DNA of 64,000 nucleotides from Candidatus Eisenbacteria bacterium (GCA_035577985.1 DATJZY010000035.1:23909-87908); one strand, 5' to 3'. Shown: positions 17,552-27,949, counted from the stretch's first letter. Translations and numbers: made by a program. The notes: generated by a model from the sequence alone, not told the origin.

Positions 17552-19195
17552 ATGGATCCCGTGGTGGAGATCTTCTTCGAGGAGGCGGCCGAGCTGCTCG
17601 CCGACTTCGAGGCCGGGCTGCTCGAGCTCGAGGAGTCGCACGGGGACGCCGAGCTCCTCAACCGCATCTTCCGCGCCGCCCATACGATCAAGGGCAACGC
17701 GGGCATGCTCGGGTTCGAGGAACTCGCCCGCTTCACCCACGGGCTCGAGTTCCTTCTCGAGCAGATCCGCAGCGGCGCACGCTCGGTCACCACGGACGTC
17801 ATCGAGGCCCTGCTGTCGGCCGCCGACGTCGTGCGCCGGATGCTGCGCACGCAGCAGACCGGCGCCGAGCCGAGCACGACCGAGATCGAGGTCGCGCAGG
17901 CGGTCCTCGATCGCCTGCAGGCCGCACCGGTCACCCACGGCCAGGTGGCGACCGCCGATCGGCACCATCCGAAGGCGTCGGCGCGTCCGACCGCGGGCGC
18001 GCAGATCACCAGCATCCGCGTCCCCATCGCCAAGGTCGACCGCTTGATCAATCTCGTGAGCGAGCTCGTCACCACGCAGTCGATCGTCGCACAGGGCGTC
18101 GCCAACTTCTCGCCCGACCGGCTGGCCGCGCTCGCCGAATCGGTCGCCCAGATGGACCGGCACGCGCGCGCCCTGCACGAGCACGTGCTCGCCGTCCGCA
18201 TGATTCCCGTTCGATCGCTGTTCGCGAGCTTTCCGCGCCTGGTGCGCGACGTCGCCGCGGCGCTCGACAAGGAGGCGGTGCTCGAGATCTCGGGCGAGGA
18301 CACGGAGCTCGACCGGACCGTCATCGAGCGGATCGGCGATCCGCTGACGCACCTGATCCGCAACGCCGTGGACCACGGCCTCGAGCCGCCCGAGGAGCGC
18401 ACGGCGGCCGGCAAACCCGCCGCGGGCCGCATCCGCCTGAACGCCTACCAACAGGGCGGCAACATCTACATCGAGGTCTCCGACGACGGGCGCGGCCTCG
18501 ACCGCGACCGCATCGTCGCCAAGGCGGAGCGGCACGGCCTCATCGCCCCCGGCCACCAGGCCACCGACGCCGAGGTCTGGGCACTCATCTTCCAGCCCGG
18601 GTTCTCGACTGCGGAGGCGGTGACGCAGGTTTCCGGCCGTGGCGTCGGCATGGACGTGGTGCGCGAGAACGTCGAAGCGCTCGGCGGGATCATCACCATC
18701 GACACCGAGTCCGGCCGCGGCACGAGCTTCCGCATCAAGCTGCCGCTCACGCTGGCGATCCTCGACGGCCAGGCCATCCGGGTCGGCTCGCAGGAGTACA
18801 TCATTCCCCTGGTCGCCATCCGGGAGACCATTCGCCCGGAGCGCGGCAGCGTGCACACGGTCGGCCCCGGCGCCGAGCTGGTGGTGGTGCACGGCAAGCC
18901 CCTCCCCGTCCTGCGGCTCCACCGCGTGTTCGGTGTGACGCCCGGGACCGAGGATCCAGCGAGGGGATTGCTCATGATCGTCGAGTACGACGGCCGTCTG
19001 GCCGCGTTGCTCGTCGACGAGCTGCTCAGCCAGCAGCAGGTCGTGATCAAGAGCCTCGAGGCCAACTTCATCAAGGTCGACGGCGTCGCCGGCGCCACGA
19101 TCCTGGGAGACGGCCGCGTCGCGCTGATCCTCGACGTCGCGGGTCTGATCGCGCTCGCCAACACCGACTCGGCCCGGCTGCGGGCCGTTGCCTGA
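17552..19195 (+). CDS. cheA: Chemotaxis histidine kinase CheA (short form, no P2 domain)
   Basis: The 547-residue protein has an Hpt/P1 domain with His44 in [13 protein letters not shown], a P3 dimerisation domain from about 160 ([16 protein letters not shown]), the P4 kinase domain ([28 protein letters not shown]) and a C-terminal P5/CheW-like domain ending near 540. Only about 40 residues separate P1 from P3, so the CheY/CheB-binding P2 domain is missing, and phosphotransfer must occur directly from P1. It autophosphorylates under control of the MCP and CheW encoded downstream. The ATG at 17552 follows a G-run; an upstream TTG (17531) lies within the promoter. Confidence 0.95.
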   Translation: MDPVVEIFFEEAAELLADFEAGLLELEESHGDAELLNRIFRAAHTIKGNAGMLGFEELARFTHGLEFLLEQIRSGARSVTTDVIEALLSAADVVRRMLRTQQTGAEPSTTEIEVAQAVLDRLQAAPVTHGQVATADRHHPKASARPTAGAQITSIRVPIAKVDRLINLVSELVTTQSIVAQGVANFSPDRLAALAESVAQMDRHARALHEHVLAVRMIPVRSLFASFPRLVRDVAAALDKEAVLEISGEDTELDRTVIERIGDPLTHLIRNAVDHGLEPPEERTAAGKPAAGRIRLNAYQQGGNIYIEVSDDGRGLDRDRIVAKAERHGLIAPGHQATDAEVWALIFQPGFSTAEAVTQVSGRGVGMDVVRENVEALGGIITIDTESGRGTSFRIKLPLTLAILDGQAIRVGSQEYIIPLVAIRETIRPERGSVHTVGPGAELVVVHGKPLPVLRLHRVFGVTPGTEDPARGLLMIVEYDGRLAALLVDELLSQQQVVIKSLEANFIKVDGVAGATILGDGRVALILDVAGLIALANTDSARLRAVA

Positions 19196-19208
19196 CAAGG
19201 AGCGAGGA

Positions 19209-20912
19209 ATGAGGCAGGGCATTGGGAACTGGACCATCCGGACGAAGCTGCTCTTGAGCTTCGTCGTGGTCGGCGCGCTCGTCGCCGTCGTCGGGCTGCT
19301 CGCCAGCCGGCGGGTCGACGCCATCGGCAACGCCCTGCAGGAGATCGTCCAGGGCAACCAGGAGATGGCGCAGCAGAGCCGCCTGCGCACCGGCATGCTG
19401 CAGCAGATCGAGGCCGAGAAGAACTATCTCCTCTCCGGCTACGGCAAGTACGTCGACGTCCACCGCAAGCTCGCCCACGAGAACGACGAGCTCTTGAAGG
19501 CGCTCCAGACGTCCGCGGACGGTGACGACGAGAAGGCCACGACGCTGCGCGCGCTCGCGGGCTCGTACAACGAATACAAGGAGAGCTTCGACCAGGTCCA
19601 GCAGATGATCGCCGATCAGAAGACCGACGCGGCGATCTTCCACTCGACGACCCGCTCGGGCGCGATCGCCGAGAAGCTCATCAGCCTCTCGGACGAGCTG
19701 CGGGACCGGCACGAGGCGCGCGACCAGCTCGCGGCGGCGGAGGCGCGCGAGACCGTGCGGAGCGCCCACGTCTTCATGATCTCGGTCTCGATCATCGCGA
19801 TGGCGCTCGCCATCGCGTTCGGCTACCTGACGAGCCGCCTCGTCACGCGTCCCGTGCAGGAGACCTGCGCGCTGCTGCAGGAGCTCGCCCAGGGCGACGG
19901 CGATCTCACCCGGCGCCTGCCCGCCGACCGCGACGACGAGATCGGCCAGATGGCGCGCTGGTTCAACACGTTCGTCGAGAAGCTCCATGGCATCGTCGCG
20001 CAGGTGGCCGAATCCGCGGAGTGGACCGGCGCGACGGCCCAGCAGCTCGCCACGGCGAGCCAGCAGCTCTCGAGCGGCGCGCAGGAGCAGGCCTCGAGCC
20101 TCGAGGAGACGGCGGCGAGCCTCGAGCAGATCACCGCCACCGTCAAGCAGAACGCCGACAACGCGCGGCAGGCGAACCAGCTCGCGACGGCCTCGCGCGA
20201 GACGGCCGACAAGGGACGGCAGGTCGTCACCTCGGCGGTGGGCGCCATGGGCGAGATCAACCACGCCGCCCGGCAGATCGCCGACATCATCAACGTGATC
20301 GACGAGATCGCGTTCCAGACGAACCTCCTGGCGCTCAACGCCGCGGTCGAAGCCGCGCGTGCCGGCGAGCAGGGGCGCGGCTTCGCCGTCGTCGCGGCCG
20401 AGGTCCGCAACCTCGCGCAGCGCTCGGCCACGGCGGCCAAGGAGATCAAGGGCCTCATCCAGGACTCCGCCACGAAGGTGGAGACGGGCTCCGGCCTCGT
20501 CGACACTTCGGGCCGTACGCTCGAGGAGATCGTCGTCTCCGTGCGACGCGTGACCGACATCATCGCCGAGATCAGCGCCGCCTCGCAGGAGCAGTCCCAA
20601 GGCATCGACCAGGTGAACCGCGCCGTCGCGCAGATGGACAACGTCACGCAGGCGACCGCGGCGCAGACCGAGCAGGTGTCGGCGACCGCCCAGTCGCTCG
20701 CCGCGCAAGCCGAGCAGCTCCAGGTGCTGGTCGGACGCTTCAAGCTCGGGTCTACGCGGGCGCGAGCGGTCGAAGCCACCGGGAGCGCGCCGGCGACGCC
20801 CGAGCTCGCATCCGCCCTGCCCCCCACCGCCCCGCCGTCGCGTATGCCGGCGCCCGCGGCGGACGTGAAGGGCTGGGCGGCCAGCCTCGACTCGGACTTC
20901 GAGGAGTTCTGA
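19209..20912 (+). CDS. Methyl-accepting chemotaxis protein
   Basis: This 567-residue receptor has a membrane helix at about 10-35, an extracytoplasmic four-helix-type sensor of about 155 residues, a second helix at about 190-215, a HAMP domain and a long signalling coiled coil. The hairpin tip is diagnostic: [20 protein letters not shown] followed by [15 protein letters not shown]. The chain ends SDFEEF, where DFEEF resembles the C-terminal pentapeptide that tethers CheR and CheB in other receptors. The ATG at 19209 has a good ribosome-binding site (AAGGAGCGAGG) and lies 13 nt after cheA. The ligand is unknown. Confidence 0.95.
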   Translation: MRQGIGNWTIRTKLLLSFVVVGALVAVVGLLASRRVDAIGNALQEIVQGNQEMAQQSRLRTGMLQQIEAEKNYLLSGYGKYVDVHRKLAHENDELLKALQTSADGDDEKATTLRALAGSYNEYKESFDQVQQMIADQKTDAAIFHSTTRSGAIAEKLISLSDELRDRHEARDQLAAAEARETVRSAHVFMISVSIIAMALAIAFGYLTSRLVTRPVQETCALLQELAQGDGDLTRRLPADRDDEIGQMARWFNTFVEKLHGIVAQVAESAEWTGATAQQLATASQQLSSGAQEQASSLEETAASLEQITATVKQNADNARQANQLATASRETADKGRQVVTSAVGAMGEINHAARQIADIINVIDEIAFQTNLLALNAAVEAARAGEQGRGFAVVAAEVRNLAQRSATAAKEIKGLIQDSATKVETGSGLVDTSGRTLEEIVVSVRRVTDIIAEISAASQEQSQGIDQVNRAVAQMDNVTQATAAQTEQVSATAQSLAAQAEQLQVLVGRFKLGSTRARAVEATGSAPATPELASALPPTAPPSRMPAPAADVKGWAASLDSDFEEF

Positions 20913-20919
20913 GGGCGCC

Positions 20920-21414
20920 ATGGCTCGACTCGATCCGCTCCACAATCTCGGTTCCTCCGCCGCCGACGGCGTCCAGTACCTCACCTTCTCGCTCGGTGCC
21001 GAGGAGTACGGTGTCGAGATCCTGAAGGTGCAGGAGATCAAGGGCTACACGACGATCACGCCCATCCCGAGCACGCCACCGTACGTGAAGGGCGTCATGA
21101 ACCTGCGCGGCACGATCGTCCCGGTCGTCGACCTGCGTCTGCGGCTCGGCATGCCCGCGGCCGAGTGCACGCCGTTCACGGTCATCATCGTGATGGCGGT
21201 CGGCACCAAGGTGGTGGGCGCGATCGTCGACAGCGTCTCGGACGTCGTCGACGTGCCGCGCGACGACATCCAGACGACGCCCCACTTCGGTAGCGGCGTG
21301 GACGTCCGCTACATCGCGGGCATCGCGCAGACGGGCGAGAAGCTGATCGTCCTGCTCGACGTCGACGCCGTGCTCCGCAGCGAGGAGTTGCCAGCGCCCC
21401 TTCCCGCCTCGTGA
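20920..21414 (+). CDS. cheW: Chemotaxis coupling protein CheW
   Basis: A 164-residue CheW: an SH3-like double-barrel with the family motifs EEYGVEILKVQEI, MNLRGTIVPVVDLR and GAIVDSVSDVVDV. It links the receptor tip to the P5 domain of CheA. It starts 7 nt after the receptor gene and is followed 13 nt later by cheR, so it belongs to the same operon. Confidence 0.95.
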   Translation: MARLDPLHNLGSSAADGVQYLTFSLGAEEYGVEILKVQEIKGYTTITPIPSTPPYVKGVMNLRGTIVPVVDLRLRLGMPAAECTPFTVIIVMAVGTKVVGAIVDSVSDVVDVPRDDIQTTPHFGSGVDVRYIAGIAQTGEKLIVLLDVDAVLRSEELPAPLPAS

Positions 21415-21427
21415 TCGGCCGGCCCGC

Positions 21428-22297
21428 ATGATGCCCGACGCGCCCACGCAGCCGAGCAGCATGACCGGCCTGGAGTTCCAGGTCTTCCGGGATCTCGTGC
21501 ATCGCGAGACGGGCATCGCCCTCGGACCCCACAAGCGCACGCTGCTCGAAGCGCGGCTTACCAAGCGGCTGCGGGCGCTGCGCCTGCCGTCGTTCAGCGC
21601 CTACCTCGAGGTGCTGCGCCGGCACGACCCCCAGGGCGAGGAGCGCACGCGGTTCGTGAACGCCATCACGACGAACGAGACGGCCTTCTTCCGCGAGCAG
21701 GTCCATTTCACCTACCTCGCGTCCGAGTGGCTCCCGGCGCGCCGCGCGCGCGCGTCGGCGACCGGCGACCGCACGATCCGCATCTGGGCCGCGGCCTGCA
21801 GCACGGGCGAGGAGCCGTACTCGATCGCCATGACGATCCTCGCCGGCATGGACACCCTCGCCTGGGACGTGCGGATCCTCGCCTCCGACATCGACACCGA
21901 CGTCCTCGACCGCGCCGCCGCAGGCGTCTACACGAACGATGCGGCGGCCGTCGTGCCGACGCCGCTGCTCCATCGCTTCTTCCTGCGCGGGGTCGGGCCG
22001 CGCAGCGGGATGGTCCGCGTCCGCCCCGAGGTGCGGTCGCTCGTCACGTTCCGCCACATCAACCTGCTCGAAACGCCCTGGCCGATCCGCTCGCGCTTCG
22101 ACCTGATCTTCTGCCGCAACGTGCTCATGTACTTCGACCGGCCGACCCAGATCCAGATCGTCACGCGCCTGGCACAGCACCTGGTTCCGGGCGGGCTGCT
22201 CGCGCTGGGGCACGCCGAGAACCTCCTCGGTCTCGCGACCGACATGCGGCGCGTGACCAGCACCATCTATCGGCACGCCGAGGCGCCTCCCGCATGA
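21428..22297 (+). CDS. cheR: Chemotaxis protein methyltransferase CheR
   Basis: The 289-residue protein has the N-terminal helical CheR domain (FRDLVHRETGIALGPHKR; NETAFFRE) and the SAM-binding domain (IRIWAAACSTGEEPYSIAM, LASDIDTDVLDRA, FDLIFCRNVLMYFD). It methylates Glu residues on the MCP cytoplasmic domain using SAM, opposing CheB. Another in-frame ATG 11 codons later (MTGLEF) would also keep all motifs. No TPR extension is present. Confidence 0.95.
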   Translation: MMPDAPTQPSSMTGLEFQVFRDLVHRETGIALGPHKRTLLEARLTKRLRALRLPSFSAYLEVLRRHDPQGEERTRFVNAITTNETAFFREQVHFTYLASEWLPARRARASATGDRTIRIWAAACSTGEEPYSIAMTILAGMDTLAWDVRILASDIDTDVLDRAAAGVYTNDAAAVVPTPLLHRFFLRGVGPRSGMVRVRPEVRSLVTFRHINLLETPWPIRSRFDLIFCRNVLMYFDRPTQIQIVTRLAQHLVPGGLLALGHAENLLGLATDMRRVTSTIYRHAEAPPA

Positions 22298-22316
22298 GGC
22301 GCGCCATGGAGACGTC

Positions 22317-22691
22317 ATGCCATCAACCATCCTGATCGTCGACGATTCGACCACGATCCGCGCCATGGTACGGCGCGCGCTCGAAGAGGATCGCCACGAG
22401 GTGCTGGAGGCCTCGCACGGGGCTGCGGCGCTCGCCGCGCTCGAGCAGGCGAACGCCGACCTCGTCATCACGGACCTCTTGATGCCCGGCATGGACGGCC
22501 TCGCCTTGACGCGCGCGCTGCGTGCGAGCGAGCGCTTCCGCGCCACGCCGATCCTGGTCCTGACCACCGAGGGCGGCGGCTCGATGAAGGAGCAAGGCCG
22601 CGCCGCGGGCGCGACCGGATGGCTCGTGAAGCCCTTCCAACCCGACGTCCTCCGGCAGACGGTCCGGCGCGTCCTCGAGCAGCGCGCGTGA
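22317..22691 (+). CDS. cheY: CheY response regulator (main operon)
   Basis: A 124-residue single receiver: acidic pair D9-D10, phospho-acceptor Asp53 in [12 protein letters not shown], conserved Thr in LVLTTEGGG and Lys in WLVKPF. It receives phosphate from CheA. Its stop overlaps the GTG start of cheD by 4 nt (GTGA), so the two are translationally coupled. Confidence 0.94.
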   Translation: MPSTILIVDDSTTIRAMVRRALEEDRHEVLEASHGAAALAALEQANADLVITDLLMPGMDGLALTRALRASERFRATPILVLTTEGGGSMKEQGRAAGATGWLVKPFQPDVLRQTVRRVLEQRA

Positions 22692-23230
22692 CGTACGAGA
22701 AGATCATCACCCTGCACGTGGGCGGCGTCCACGCATCGGCCGAGCCGACCGTCATCAAGACGCTGCTCGGATCGTGCATCGCCGTCTGCCTGTGGGATCC
22801 GCGGGCGCGGATCGGGGGCATGAACCACTTCATGCTGCCCGAGGGTCGTGGCGACGGCTCGATCGAAGACGCGACCCGTTTCGGCGTGCATGCCATGGAC
22901 CGCCTGATCGGCGAGATGCTGAAGCTCGGCGCCGAGCCGCGCCGGTTCGCCGTGAAGGTCTTCGGCGGCGCCAGCGTGCTCGCGCTGAAGGGCGCGGCGA
23001 GCGTCCCGCAAGCCAACGTGGAGTTCGTCCGGACCTTCCTCGCCCGCGAGGGGTTCCACCTCGCCGCCAAGAGCGTCGGTGGGACGTATCCGCGGCAGGT
23101 CCACTTCTTCACCGAATCGGGGAAGGCGCTCGTGCGCCGGGTGGTAGGGCCCCAGGTCGAAGCCGCCCTCCTCGAGCAGGAGCAGCGCCGGCGGCCGCGG
23201 CCGCAATTCGGCGACGTGACCCTCTTCTGA
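22688..23230 (+). CDS. cheD: Chemoreceptor glutamine deamidase CheD
   Basis: The 180-residue protein shows the CheD catalytic Cys-His arrangement in [13 protein letters not shown] and GGMNHFMLP, and KVFGGASVL further on. CheD deamidates Gln to Glu on receptors and interacts with CheC/CheX-type phosphatases in other bacteria. The start is a GTG at 22688 inside the cheY stop; an ATG at 22619 would add 23 residues overlapping cheY and is not supported by homology. cheB follows after 11 nt. Confidence 0.93.
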   Translation: MTYEKIITLHVGGVHASAEPTVIKTLLGSCIAVCLWDPRARIGGMNHFMLPEGRGDGSIEDATRFGVHAMDRLIGEMLKLGAEPRRFAVKVFGGASVLALKGAASVPQANVEFVRTFLAREGFHLAAKSVGGTYPRQVHFFTESGKALVRRVVGPQVEAALLEQEQRRRPRPQFGDVTLF

Positions 23231-23241
23231 GGCCGGACGGG

Positions 23242-24345
23242 ATGGCGCGCAAGATCAAAGTCCTCGTCGTCGACGACTCGGCGGTCGTGCGGCAGATCCT
23301 CGCCAGCTCGCTCGCGCGCGATCCCGGGATCGAGGTGGTGGGGACGGCGCCGGACCCGTACATCGCCTGGGAGAAGATCCGCGCCCTCGCCCCGGACGTG
23401 CTCACGCTCGACGTCGAGATGCCGCGCATGGACGGCCTCGCGTTCCTGCAGATGCTCATGCGCCGCCATCCGATGCCGGTCGTCATGGTCTCGTCGCTGA
23501 CGGAAGCCGGCTGCGCCACGACGCTGCGCGCGCTCGAGCTCGGCGCCGTCGACTTCGTCACCAAGCCCATGACGTCGATCGCCGAGCGGCTGCCGGAGCT
23601 GGCGCGCGAGCTGATCGAGAAGGTCCACGCCGCGTCGACCGCACGCGTGCGCCTCCCGTCGGCGTCTCCGAGCCCGGTACCGGTCGCCTCGCCCGCCCTG
23701 CCGCGCACCACCCACCGAATCATCGCGATCGGCGCGTCGACCGGCGGGACGGAGGCGCTGCGCGAGTTCCTCGTCGCGCTCCCGGCCGACGCGCCGGGCG
23801 TGGTGATCGTGCAGCACATGCCCGAGAAGTTCACCCACGCCTTCGCCGAGCGGCTCGACCGCCTCTGCCGCGTGAGCGTGAAGGAGGCCGAGGACGGCGA
23901 TCGGGTGCTCGCCGGCCACGCCCTCATCGCACCCGGCAATCAGCACATGCGGCTCGCGCGCGACGGCGCGACGTATCGCGTCCGCCTCGGCATGGAGGCG
24001 CCGGTCAACCGCCATCGCCCGTCGGTCGACGTGCTGTTCCAGTCCTGCGCCGAGGTCGGCGGCGCCAACGTCGTCGGCGTGATCATGACCGGCATGGGCG
24101 ACGATGGAGCCCGCGGGCTGCTCACGATGCGGCGGGCCGGCGCACGGACGCTGGCCCAGGACGAGGCGAGCTGCGTCGTCTTCGGCATGCCGCGGATCGC
24201 AATCGAGATCGGGGCCGCGGAACGCGTCCTGCCGCTCGCCCGTCTCGCGGAGGCGGCGCTGCTCGGCTGTCACGACGCGCATGCGCCGGGCCGTGCAGGG
24301 ACGCCCGATTCGGGCGCCACGACGACCGGTCTGTCAGCGAAATGA
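23242..24345 (+). CDS. cheB: Chemotaxis protein-glutamate methylesterase CheB
   Basis: The 367-residue protein has an N-terminal receiver (D11-D12, Asp57 in [15 protein letters not shown] loop) and a C-terminal methylesterase domain with the catalytic triad Ser in [11 protein letters not shown], His in [10 protein letters not shown] and Asp in [11 protein letters not shown]. It removes methyl groups from the receptor when phosphorylated by CheA. The C-terminal 20 residues (about 348-367) are an unstructured Gly/Ala/Thr extension. It is the last clearly assigned gene of the che operon. Confidence 0.95.
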   Translation: MARKIKVLVVDDSAVVRQILASSLARDPGIEVVGTAPDPYIAWEKIRALAPDVLTLDVEMPRMDGLAFLQMLMRRHPMPVVMVSSLTEAGCATTLRALELGAVDFVTKPMTSIAERLPELARELIEKVHAASTARVRLPSASPSPVPVASPALPRTTHRIIAIGASTGGTEALREFLVALPADAPGVVIVQHMPEKFTHAFAERLDRLCRVSVKEAEDGDRVLAGHALIAPGNQHMRLARDGATYRVRLGMEAPVNRHRPSVDVLFQSCAEVGGANVVGVIMTGMGDDGARGLLTMRRAGARTLAQDEASCVVFGMPRIAIEIGAAERVLPLARLAEAALLGCHDAHAPGRAGTPDSGATTTGLSAK

Positions 24346-24368
24346 CACGCGCCACGCCGAGCCTCGGC

Positions 24369-24397
24369 TTCTCACTCGAATATGCCGACACTATCCT
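24369..24397 (+). promoter_or_regulatory. Candidate promoter for the coiled-coil/receiver-like gene, leaderless geometry
   Basis: TTCTCA (24369-24374) and TATCCT (24392-24397) are 17 nt apart. GTG codons at 24404 and 24407 lie 6 and 9 nt downstream. The gene may thus be transcribed separately from the che operon. Confidence 0.35.
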
Positions 24398-24403
24398 GTG
24401 AAC

Positions 24404-27142
24404 GTGGTGGAGGAGTCTGCGCCGTCGGCGTCGACCTTCAAATCGATGCAGTCCGGAACGTCGAGTAGCGATCCCGCCGGGTCGGCGGGACCCGGGCACG
24501 TGCCCGTTGCGGCGGGGGATCGCTCCCCCGTCGACGCGCTCGCGCAGAGCGCGCTCGCCGCGATTCGTGACGTGAGCCTGGAAGTCGCGCGCCTGCTGTG
24601 CGCGACCGCGACGCGGGTGACCGACGGTACCCCGATGGCGCCGCTCGTCCGGGCCCTGCTGGGCGACGTCCGCGCGTCGCTCGAAGGCCACGCGACCCCG
24701 CCCGGCGTCACCGCCTGGGCCGCGCGCGTCGCCGACGCCGAGCAGGCGCTGGCGCTCGCCGTGCAACGCGCAACCCAGCTCGAGGAACGCCTCGAGCGCA
24801 CCGTGCTCGAGCTGCGCGAAGCCGGCGATCGCGAGCGCGCGCTGCGGGGCGAGCTCTCGGCGACGCTGGAGCGCACGTGCGCCGAACGCGAGTCCATCGG
24901 GCGACGCGCGGACGAGCTGGCCGCCATCGCCGAGGAGCGGCGCGCCGCGGCCGCGCGCGAGGCGGAGTCGGCGCGCGCCCAGCTCGCCACCGTCCAGCAG
25001 GCGTCGCTCGCGCAGCGCAACGAGCTCTCCCTCGCGCGCAGCGAGACTGCGCGCCTCGGCGCCATTGCCGAGGAGGCGCAGCACGCTCGGACGAAGCTCG
25101 AGGAGGAGGCGCAGGCGCTGCGGGCGCGTCTCTCGGAGGCTCAGGAGAAGGCGCGCAGCCTCGAGATCGATCGCGCGCGCGCCGCGGAAGAGCGCCGGCG
25201 CGCCGAGCGGTCGGCGCAGGGCGAGCAGGCCGAGCGCGAGGCCCGCTGGCAGGAGGAGCTGTCGGAGCTCCGCCTCGAGCACGGGCGCGAGCGCGACCGG
25301 GCGCAGGTGCTGGCCGAGCAGCTCGAGCGGCAGCGGGTCGAGGTCGAGTCGAACGAGCGCCGCGAGCTGCGTCTCCGCGAGGAGCTGCGCGAGGTCACAG
25401 CCCGGGCCGAGGCCGACCGTGAAGAGACCGTCCGGCGCGCGCAGGAGATGGTTCAGGCGGCGGAGCGTGCTCGCGCCGCGGCGAACGCCGAGCTCGAGGC
25501 GATCCGCTCCGCGCTCTCGAACGACAAGGCCCGCCTCCACCAGATCCAAGCCGAGCAGGTGCGCGCCGAGCAGGGTGTCGCCGAGCGCGAAGCCGCGCTC
25601 TCGAGTGCCCAGGGCATCATCCAGCAGCTCGAGGCGAGCCGCGCCGCCGCCGCCGCCGAGGCCGAGACCGCCCGCGCACAGCTTGCCGAGACCGAGAGCA
25701 AGCTCTGGGCGCTCCAACACGAGCTGCGACTGGCGCAACGCCAGCTCGACAAGCTGTGCACCGCGCACGACGACCTCGTGGAGGATCACGCCCGCACCTC
25801 TGCCCTCCTCGACGGCGCGCACGCGACCGAGACGAACCTGTGGGCGCAGACCGACGATCTCCGCGGCCAGATCCGGGCTCTCGAAGCCGAGCGCACCCGG
25901 TTGCTCGAGATCGAGCGCAAGTACCAGGAGTCGGGAGGGCAGCACGCCGACGCCTCGGAGCGCGTCACGAAGCTCGAGGCCGAGCTCGAGGGCCTGCGGC
26001 GGTGGGTTCGGACCGTCGAGGGCGAGGTCGCGCAGAGCACCGCGTCGCTCGAGCAGTCGGCCCTTCGCGAACGACGCCTGCAGGAAGCGCTCGCCGCGAC
26101 CGAGGCGAGCATGCGCGAGCACGAGGAGACGCTGCGCGAGGCGCGGGAGATCGCCGACGCCGCAGAGCGCGAGCGCGCGACGGCCGCCGCCGAGCTGGAG
26201 GCCCTGCGCACGGCGATGGCGTCGGCACAGCGGGTCGTGCTCGAGGCCGAAGCCGAGACGCGCGTGGCGCGCGCCGAAGCCGAACGTCTCGCCGTCGCGC
26301 AGGAGGCGACGCTGGCCGAGCAGCAGCGTTTGAAGGCGGGCCTCGCCGACCCCAAGGCGAGCGAGACGACGCCGCCGGAGCCCTCGGCGCCCAAGGCGGC
26401 GGCGCGCCCGGCCGCGCCGGCGAAGCCCGTGGGGCCCGTATCCCTCGAGGGGAAGACGCTCGTCGTCCTGGACGCCGGCGTGGAGTGGCCGGCGGCCGCG
26501 GGAGGGGTCGAGGTGCGCGTCCTCACGCCCGGCGAATCCGTTGCGGGCGAAATCGCAGGCATCGAGACGGGGGCCTGCATCGTCAACGTCGCGCGCGCCG
26601 ACGCGCTGACCTCCGCGGTCGCGCTGCGCACGGCGGGCGTCTCGGTGCCGTTTTGGGCGGTTGTGGTGGCGAACGACGGGGACCGGGGGATCTGGCTGGG
26701 GCCGATCGACATCCTCGTTCGACCGATCGAGGCCGATGCCGTCCGCGCACAGTGCACCATGATCGCGCCGAAGAGCGCGCGCATCCTCGCTGTCGGCTCC
26801 GACAGCGCGACCTTCATCCCGTTGCGGCAGGGCCTCATGAAGGCCGGCATGTCGGTCTCGATCGCGTGGGACCTGAAGCAGGCGAGCGAGCTGATCGACA
26901 TCGTGCATCCGCACGTCGTCGTGCTCGACCTGGGATTGCCCGCGCGGCGCGCCGCGAGCTTCGTCGCCGAGCTGTCCCGCGTCCAGGCGCCCCCCGCGCT
27001 CGTCGTGATCCCCGGGCCCGCCGAGACGTTGAGCGCGTTCAGCAACGCGATCGTCTCGCACATCCCGGCCGAGGGGGCGCGCACGCGCGCGAATCTGCTG
27101 CGCCGCGCGACCGACGCGGCGACCAAGCCGGGCGGCGCCTAG
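24404..27142 (+). CDS. Long coiled-coil protein with C-terminal receiver-like domains
   Basis: A roughly 912-residue protein. Residues about 90-645 are almost unbroken heptad-type coiled coil rich in Ala, Glu and Arg. A Pro/Ala hinge (about 650-680) follows, then two alpha/beta modules. The first (from GKTLVVLDAG, about 683) looks like a degenerate receiver. The second (from SARILAVGSDS, about 792) keeps an Asp at 842 in VVVLDLGLP but lacks the normal acidic pair. Myxobacterial FrzS and AglZ combine a pseudo-receiver and a coiled coil in the opposite order and act as polarity scaffolds. The placement 58 nt after cheB suggests a scaffold or output of this system; function is inference. The start is a GTG at 24404 (24398, 24407 and the ATG at 24446 are alternatives). 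Confidence 0.75.
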   Translation: MVEESAPSASTFKSMQSGTSSSDPAGSAGPGHVPVAAGDRSPVDALAQSALAAIRDVSLEVARLLCATATRVTDGTPMAPLVRALLGDVRASLEGHATPPGVTAWAARVADAEQALALAVQRATQLEERLERTVLELREAGDRERALRGELSATLERTCAERESIGRRADELAAIAEERRAAAAREAESARAQLATVQQASLAQRNELSLARSETARLGAIAEEAQHARTKLEEEAQALRARLSEAQEKARSLEIDRARAAEERRRAERSAQGEQAEREARWQEELSELRLEHGRERDRAQVLAEQLERQRVEVESNERRELRLREELREVTARAEADREETVRRAQEMVQAAERARAAANAELEAIRSALSNDKARLHQIQAEQVRAEQGVAEREAALSSAQGIIQQLEASRAAAAAEAETARAQLAETESKLWALQHELRLAQRQLDKLCTAHDDLVEDHARTSALLDGAHATETNLWAQTDDLRGQIRALEAERTRLLEIERKYQESGGQHADASERVTKLEAELEGLRRWVRTVEGEVAQSTASLEQSALRERRLQEALAATEASMREHEETLREAREIADAAERERATAAAELEALRTAMASAQRVVLEAEAETRVARAEAERLAVAQEATLAEQQRLKAGLADPKASETTPPEPSAPKAAARPAAPAKPVGPVSLEGKTLVVLDAGVEWPAAAGGVEVRVLTPGESVAGEIAGIETGACIVNVARADALTSAVALRTAGVSVPFWAVVVANDGDRGIWLGPIDILVRPIEADAVRAQCTMIAPKSARILAVGSDSATFIPLRQGLMKAGMSVSIAWDLKQASELIDIVHPHVVVLDLGLPARRAASFVAELSRVQAPPALVVIPGPAETLSAFSNAIVSHIPAEGARTRANLLRRATDAATKPGGA

Positions 27143-27154
27143 TCACGTCGCGCC

Positions 27155-27184
27155 TTGTCACCGCGACGGGGCATTGGCTATAGG
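27155..27184 (+). promoter_or_regulatory. Candidate sigma-70-type promoter, leaderless geometry
   Basis: TTGTCA (27155-27160) and TATAGG (27179-27184) are 18 nt apart, with 6 nt to the GTG at 27191 and no ribosome-binding site. Confidence 0.45.
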
Positions 27185-27190
27185 CGCTCC

Positions 27191-27949
27191 GTGGCTGCGG
27201 ACGACCCTGGCTCGACCGACGCTCTGCAGCTCGAGCATGCGGAGCTCCCCGACGCGCCGCTCGTCTGTGCCGGCTGCGGCGTCCCGATCGGCGACACCTA
27301 CTTCGAGGTGAACGGGCGCGTCGTGTGCCCGTCGTGCCAGGGCCGCATCGTCGAGGCGCGCGCAGCGGGATCCGGTGCCGGCCGCCTCGTCGCGGCGGCC
27401 CTGCTCGGGGTCGGCGCGGCCGCGTTGGGCGCAATCGTCTGGTACGGGATTCGCGAGGTGACGGGCTACGAAGTGGGGCTCGTCGCCATCGGCGTCGGTC
27501 TCCTGGTCGGCGTCGCGGTCCAGCGCGGCTCGGGAGGTCGGGGCGGCGTGCCGTATCAGATCCTGGCCGTCGCCCTCACGTACCTCTCCATCGTCTCGGC
27601 GAACGCGCCGTACGTCTGGCAGGGGATCCGCATGGGCGTCGCGCGGCAGATCGACGCGCGCCGGGCGGGACAGACGCCGGACGTCGCCGCGGCGCAAGCG
27701 AAGACGCCGCCGAGCACCGAGGCCGAGGCGCAGGCCGACGAGTTCATGCACCACCTCCCCGCGGCGGCGTGGCTCACGATGGGGGCGATCGTGCTCGGCT
27801 CGCCGTTCATGGGCGGCTTCAAGAACGCCATCGGCTGGCTGATCATCTTCTTCGGGCTCCAGCAGGCGTGGCGACTCACCCGGAGGGCGCCGCTCAAGAT
27901 CGCTGGCCCGTTCGCGCTCTCGGCGCGTCCGGCAAGCGGCGCCACGTGA
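27191..27949 (+). CDS. Zinc-ribbon polytopic membrane protein
   Basis: The 252-residue protein has an N-terminal zinc-ribbon of the form CAGC-x19-CPSC (about 27-53), then about four hydrophobic segments (70-90, 95-112, 121-140, 195-235). I do not recognise a named family. It starts with a GTG at 27191 immediately behind a -10 element; the upstream alternative at 27155 lies in the -35. Its TGA overlaps the GTG of the M50 protease gene by 4 nt, and both proteins begin with a zinc-ribbon, which argues for a joint function in the membrane (inference). Confidence 0.75.
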   Translation: MAADDPGSTDALQLEHAELPDAPLVCAGCGVPIGDTYFEVNGRVVCPSCQGRIVEARAAGSGAGRLVAAALLGVGAAALGAIVWYGIREVTGYEVGLVAIGVGLLVGVAVQRGSGGRGGVPYQILAVALTYLSIVSANAPYVWQGIRMGVARQIDARRAGQTPDVAAAQAKTPPSTEAEAQADEFMHHLPAAAWLTMGAIVLGSPFMGGFKNAIGWLIIFFGLQQAWRLTRRAPLKIAGPFALSARPASGAT

